A model generated the notes under the pieces. That model worked only from the letters and a program-made list of their open reading frames with translations. It was not told the origin of the DNA and searched no databases. Source: Bacteroidota bacterium (GTDB taxonomy: Bacteria; Bacteroidota; Ignavibacteria; Ignavibacteriales; Ignavibacteriaceae). Taken from it: a stretch of DNA of 64,000 nt. This document shows positions 62,099-64,000 of this stretch, in pieces. Position numbers and translations under genes: made by a program. Position 1 is the stretch's first letter; every line of letters begins with the position of its first letter. The stretch is from assembly GCA_020161395.1 (NCBI GenBank), contig JAIUOE010000003.1, positions 310,001 to 374,000 on the forward strand. The letters are read 5' to 3'.

Positions 62099-62405
62099 GA
62101 AATTGCCCCAATGGCGACATGCGGGAAGAAAACGGTATGGACTATTATCTATGAACTATGAGCTGAACTGAACTTTGAGTTTCGGAAAAGGAGCGACAAT
62201 CGTCTCGATTGTCCGGGCGACAATATTTAATAATCAGAGGGAATTTTTCTTTTTTCATGGGGTTGAAACCCCATGCTATTGATTTTTGATTGATTGCGTA
62301 AAATCAATTTCCAAATCAACACGCCTTGGCGTGTGGCATGTTCGTAGAAAAATCACCATCCCCCCAATACGATTTCCCTCGAAGAGGGATTGATGTTCGT
62401 AGAAA
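62099..62405. repeat. Composite repeat copy F
   Basis: Order: a diverged GCCC-type hairpin with tail GCGGGAAGAA, a heptamer run (CTATTAT-CTATGAA-CTATGAG), GAACTTTGAGTTTCGG, the GACAATCG hairpin (about 62194-62212), the GGGGTTGAAACCCC palindrome, ACACGCC-TT-GGCGTGT and a CCCTCGAAGAGGG hairpin with tail ATGTTCGTAGAA. Confidence 0.85.
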
Positions 62406-62444
62406 ACGGGTAATCTCCCCCTCACGAAAAAGCATTCTTTCTAT

Positions 62445-62717
62445 TTATGTACCAAACCTGTCATGTTTATGATTCTGATATACGATTCTTTCCAACAAAT
62501 CAATATTTTTTCTTTGTAGTACCATAATCAAATTAGCGAGGGATGTAACAGCACCAAAAACAGCTAAAACAAAATAAGCAATTGCACGACTGCTGGAAAT
62601 TACTGTGTCGCGGTCCAAACTCTTAAAGCCCAGGTAGACAAATACAATTGCTCCAATTCAAAATATAACTGAAATCAGGTATTGAGCATCAATGATATCA
62701 TTTGATTGACTTTTCAT
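62445..62717 (-). pseudogene. Small two-helix membrane protein gene broken by an in-frame TGA
   Basis: From an ATG at 62715-62717 the frame reads M-K-S-Q-S-N-D-I-I-D-A-Q-Y-L-I-S-V-I-F, then TGA at 62658-62660, then continues I-G-A-I-V-F-V-Y-L-G-F and 59 further residues to TAA at 62445-62447. Two hydrophobic helices are visible; the TGA falls inside the first, where Trp (TGG) would fit. Total would be 90 residues. A single G-to-A change explains it. TGA is used as an ordinary stop elsewhere in the window, so recoding is not supported. No homologue is recognised. Confidence 0.6.
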
Positions 62718-62742
62718 AAAAATATTTCCTTCTGTTTTGTTT

Positions 62743-63672
62743 TCAAATTTTGAAATTTAATTTAGCTACAGGACTTCCATTACCAAATTCCCTGTCATCA
62801 TTCCCCATTACAAATGTACCGCCTTCCGTAAGGATCATCTTCTCAGGAACTTTATTATTACCCAAAAATGAAATTCCAAAAATAGTTCCGACTATACCTA
62901 CAGCGACTGCTGCAACTCCTAACGCATACTTCCATTTGTTGTAACTCTTATTAAGGGCATCTGCTATCTTAGTTACAGGGAGATGTACAGCTTTGGATTC
63001 AGATTTGTTTGTCTCCACAGCTGCTGATTTTTCCAGCTCTGGCTTTTCTATAATTGGTGAAACAGATTCCGCTTTTTCCTGAGAAGTGATTGCACCACTG
63101 TTTTCCAACCTTTCCAGTTCCCTCAGCATCTCATTTGCATTTGCGAACCTTTGACTTTTATCCTTATTGATTGCTTTCATTACAAAATTTGACAGGGCAT
63201 CAGATATTCCGGGATTAAAATGTGTTGGTGCAGGCAATTCTCCGTTCACCATGAAATCGTAAACTGCTATAGGAGTTTTGGTTGTCGCACCGAAAAAAGG
63301 AGTTTTACCCGATAGCATCTCATAAAGTGTCATGCCAAGGCTGTATGCATCAGTTCTTGGGTCCACTCGACCCGGGTCTACCATCTGCTCCGGACTCATG
63401 AAAAAAAGTCTTCTATTTACTTCTGTTCCATCACTCCAGTTCGTGTAAAGTGTCTCTGGGATACCAAAATCTGTTATCTTAATCAGACCATTACGGGTAA
63501 CGAGTATATTCATGGGATTGATGAGACGGTGGATTAGTGGAGTGTCCTGATTGTGTGCGAATGATATCCCATCAAGAATCTGTTTGAAGAGGGTGATTGC
63601 TCTTTCCGAGTCTAAACCACCGCTCTCTTTTTTGTTAAAGACTTCATGACTGAGTGATTTCTTTAAACATGA
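62743..63672 (-). pseudogene. Ser/Thr kinase-FGE fusion remnant, truncated at both ends
   Basis: The frame is open from 63672, just after an in-frame TGA, and has no good start before the ATG at 63511-63513. The visible part begins at the kinase C-lobe (D-S-E-R-A-I-T-L-F-K-Q-I-L-D-G) and has catalytic-loop sequence H-R-L-I-N-P-M-N in place of HRDxKxxN. D-F-G, M-S-P-E-Q and D-A-Y-S-L-G-M-T-L follow. After a linker comes a membrane helix and the first strand of a formylglycine-enzyme-like domain, E-G-G-T-F-V-M-G-N-D, which stops after 25 more residues. The N-lobe and most of the FGE domain are missing. Confidence 0.7.
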
Positions 63673-63707
63673 TCACTTAGACATATCTTCTTCTGTATTA
63701 ATTGGAT

Positions 63708-63733
63708 GAGAAGGAGCATATTGGCTCCTTCTC
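63708..63733. repeat. 10-bp perfect hairpin between the kinase remnant and the last gene
   Basis: GAGAAGGAGC (63708-63717) pairs with GCTCCTTCTC (63724-63733) around ATATTG. The only T/A run lies on the wrong side for a terminator on either strand, so its role is unclear. Confidence 0.7.
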
Positions 63734-63752
63734 GTAAAAAAAATCCCTGTAT

Positions 63753-64000
63753 CTATATCAAAAAACAGCTTTTATAGATATCCCGAATCTCCTTTTTATA
63801 CGATTCAAACTGTTCGCTTAGTTTTTTCGCTAATTCGTCTTTTTTATTTGCCAATTTCTGAATTTCCTGCTCTTCGGTTCTGTTAAAACCATCGAGTGCC
63901 GGTATCAAAGTGGCCGCCCTGTTATTCTGATATTGTGCATGTAAAATTTCGCTGTTTTTATAAGCCTGCCACCTTTTGATGGCCTCGGGTTTTACCTCGG
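63753..64000 (-). CDS. C-terminal fragment of an uncharacterised helical protein, continues beyond window
   Basis: The minus strand is open from the window edge to TAG at 63753-63755, about 82 codons. The visible sequence is helical and charged, with R-W-Q-A-Y-K-N-S-E, N-R-A-A-T-L-I-P-A-L and a final coiled-coil-like K-L-S-E-Q-F-E-S-Y-K-K-E-I-R-D-I-Y-K. No domain can be named. The N-terminus lies outside the window. Confidence 0.6.
   Translation of the reverse strand, partial: EVKPEAIKRWQAYKNSEILHAQYQNNRAATLIPALDGFNRTEEQEIQKLANKKDELAKKLSEQFESYKKEIRDIYKSCFLI

Noticed and set aside
62445-63675. Alternative genetic code (TGA read as Trp) because two neighbouring frames contain in-frame TGA
   Set aside because: Many intact genes in the window stop at TGA (for example GH97 and sufS), and the kinase frame is also blocked upstream by TAA.
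63708-63733. Terminator for the last minus-strand gene
   Set aside because: The stem is strong but no T-run follows it on either strand; I list it only as a hairpin.

Overview
The window looks like a chromosomal piece of a Gram-negative bacterium from the Ignavibacteria/Chlorobi side of the Bacteroidetes-Chlorobi group. The clues are a type IX secretion C-terminal sorting domain with the Y-P-N-P-F-N-P-S-T signature, a complete Bat aerotolerance operon, LPS synthesis (kdsB), Tat and lipoprotein signals, TonB machinery, weak Shine-Dalgarno sequences and moderate GC content. This assignment is inferred from gene content and style; no marker gene was compared.

Layout. 1-6.0 kb: a GNAT/FemAB-like transferase cut by the window edge, a small CBM48-like protein, a divergent APC permease with a lipoprotein, and a Tat-targeted PQQ-propeller lipoprotein. 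6.1-10.7 kb: a thiamine-uptake operon (TPP riboswitch with terminator, TonB-dependent receptor, thiamine pyrophosphokinase, sodium/solute symporter). 10.7-16.4 kb: a LysM lytic transglycosylase, an acyl-CoA carboxylase carboxyltransferase, and three envelope or membrane genes on the plus strand. 16.4-27.6 kb: a minus-strand run of a DUF92/phytol-kinase-like fusion, a giant TPR protein, an outer-membrane barrel, an acidic SPOR protein, ExbB, ExbD and TonB, with tRNA-Leu(GAG) just upstream. 27.7-30.2 kb: an ECF sigma / anti-sigma module flanked by two small Spy-like periplasmic proteins. 30.3-38.9 kb: an esterase, a GH97 glucosidase, a large T9SS-exported FG-GAP protein, a B12-binding mutase subunit, HIT, KdsB, GatC and PlsC. 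39.0-47.2 kb: moxR-DUF58-batA-batB-batC-batD-batE plus one extra membrane protein. 47.3-51.5 kb: a microcompartment shell/electron-transfer pair (PduT, PduS) with an aldehyde dehydrogenase and an SDR. 51.6-58.4 kb: the suf operon (sufB-C-D-S-U-T, bacilliredoxin, Rrf2 regulator), with a candidate operator dyad at its promoter.

58.4-63.7 kb is accessory, repeat-rich DNA. It holds a composite repeat family built from several different hairpins that share a constant tail ending in GTAGAA, and degenerate heptamer arrays. Two toxin-antitoxin modules sit between the repeat blocks, each with a recognisable sigma70-type promoter. Two decaying genes follow: a small membrane protein with an in-frame TGA and a kinase/FGE fragment lacking its N-lobe. 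The window ends in the C-terminus of another gene.

How the parts fit: the riboswitch operon imports thiamine across the outer membrane using energy from an ExbBD-TonB system such as the one at 16.4-18.2 kb, then carries it across the inner membrane and pyrophosphorylates it. The Suf operon appears self-regulated through its own Rrf2 protein. PduS/PduT would move electrons across a microcompartment shell, but no signature lumen enzyme lies in this window. The repeat block is the least explained part.
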